Of a DNA stretch of 64,000 nucleotides, positions 63,797 through 64,000 are shown in pieces. Under the pieces are notes generated by a model. The model was not told the origin of the DNA. It did not search any database and saw nothing but the letters and a program-made list of their open reading frames with translations. The DNA is from Alphaproteobacteria bacterium (GTDB taxonomy: Bacteria; Pseudomonadota; Alphaproteobacteria; Oceanibaculales; Oceanibaculaceae). The position numbers and the translations under genes are program-made. The number at the start of each line of letters is the position of its first letter. Position 1 is the stretch's first letter. The stretch lies in assembly GCA_018823745.1 (NCBI GenBank), contig JAHJHR010000016.1, positions 124,001 through 188,000 of the forward strand, written 5' to 3'.

Positions 63797-64000
63797 ATGC
63801 TAATCACTTGCATGAAGTCTGCGGCGATGCTATCGCGCGCACTTCATGCCGCATCGCCGTCCGCTGCCAAGGCTGAACCAAGCGTGACCGAGAGCACCCT
63901 GAACACCACCAGCCCCGTGACAATCCGCGCGGCGGCCGGGACGAAGCGAACCCGGCTCGGCCTGTGGCCGGTGACCAGCGTTGTCATTGCCACGCTGGTG
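63797..64000 (+). CDS. N-terminal fragment of a protein with a membrane helix, possibly an HlyD/NHLM-type exporter part
   Basis: The frame is open from the ATG at 63797 to the window end (68 codons). The start may lie later, at ATG 63812 or 63827 or GTG 63884. The chain begins with an Ala/Ser-rich, disordered stretch and reaches a basic segment TKRTRLGLWPV followed by the start of a hydrophobic helix SVVIATLV. This layout is that of an HlyD-type membrane fusion protein, which would fit the preceding RiPP precursor, but there is too little to prove it. Confidence 0.4.
   Translation, partial: MLITCMKSAAMLSRALHAASPSAAKAEPSVTESTLNTTSPVTIRAAAGTKRTRLGLWPVTSVVIATLV

Overview
The window is GC-rich, densely coded chromosomal DNA of an alphaproteobacterium. 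Gene content and order point to the Rhodospirillales or a close relative, though no 16S gene is present to confirm this. The supporting signs are an aroA-cmk-rpsA-ihfB-lapA block next to a gene for an acidic TIGR02300-type protein, trpF-trpB-trpA-accD-folC in series, an RpoH-type sigma factor, CarD, a TAXI-type TRAP transporter, a PleC-like histidine kinase and CheZ. No insertion sequence, phage, CRISPR array or integrase was seen. The longest gene-free gaps are just under 300 bases, so no stretch above that size lacks a gene.

Layout. 1-5.6 kb: end of an asparagine synthetase gene, a PagL-like lipid A deacylase, proline iminopeptidase, an exported nuclease-fold protein coupled to an M48 lipoprotein protease, and a NIPSNAP/ABM pair divergent from an ArsR-type regulator. 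5.7-10.9 kb: rpoH, a PPP-phosphatase-like protein that has lost its metal ligands, carD, fdxA, a TerB-like protein and an FAD/NAD(P)-binding protein. 11-16.6 kb: a PilZ protein, a pentapeptide-repeat protein, a PAS_5 protein coupled to cyclopropane fatty acid synthase, and a large RTX-repeat exoprotein. 17-24 kb: TAXI-TRAP transporter (binding protein plus fused permease), envelope proteins (DUF1207, glycine zipper, trypsin-like protease) and tRNA-Ala(GGC).

24-37 kb is the conserved housekeeping core: aromatic amino acid and tryptophan synthesis (aroA, trpF, trpB, trpA), pyrimidine synthesis (pyrF, with pyrD further on), cmk, ribosomal proteins S1 and L28, IHF beta, accD and folC. 37-46 kb holds meaB, an Lrp regulator divergent from a LysE exporter with nested inverted repeats between them, NUDIX, a class IV aminotransferase, pyrD, a degenerate EAL protein with an odd start, a HAD hydrolase and an RsmB-type methyltransferase. 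46.8-49 kb is methylmalonyl-CoA mutase, partner of meaB. 49-54.4 kb is a set for N-acyl compounds: two GNAT proteins, two M20-type amidohydrolases and an acetylpolyamine-amidohydrolase-like protein. 54-62 kb: formate-THF ligase, CheZ, a second PilZ protein, a PAS histidine kinase, and a gamma-glutamyltransferase gene in an operon with a class IV aminotransferase.

The right edge (62-64 kb) has a DM13-domain protein, a secreted protein and, most interesting, a RiPP precursor with a nitrile-hydratase-like (NHLP) leader ending in Gly-Gly, followed by a cys-free 35-residue core. The next gene is cut by the window end and may begin the export or maturation genes. This is the best candidate for an undescribed system here.
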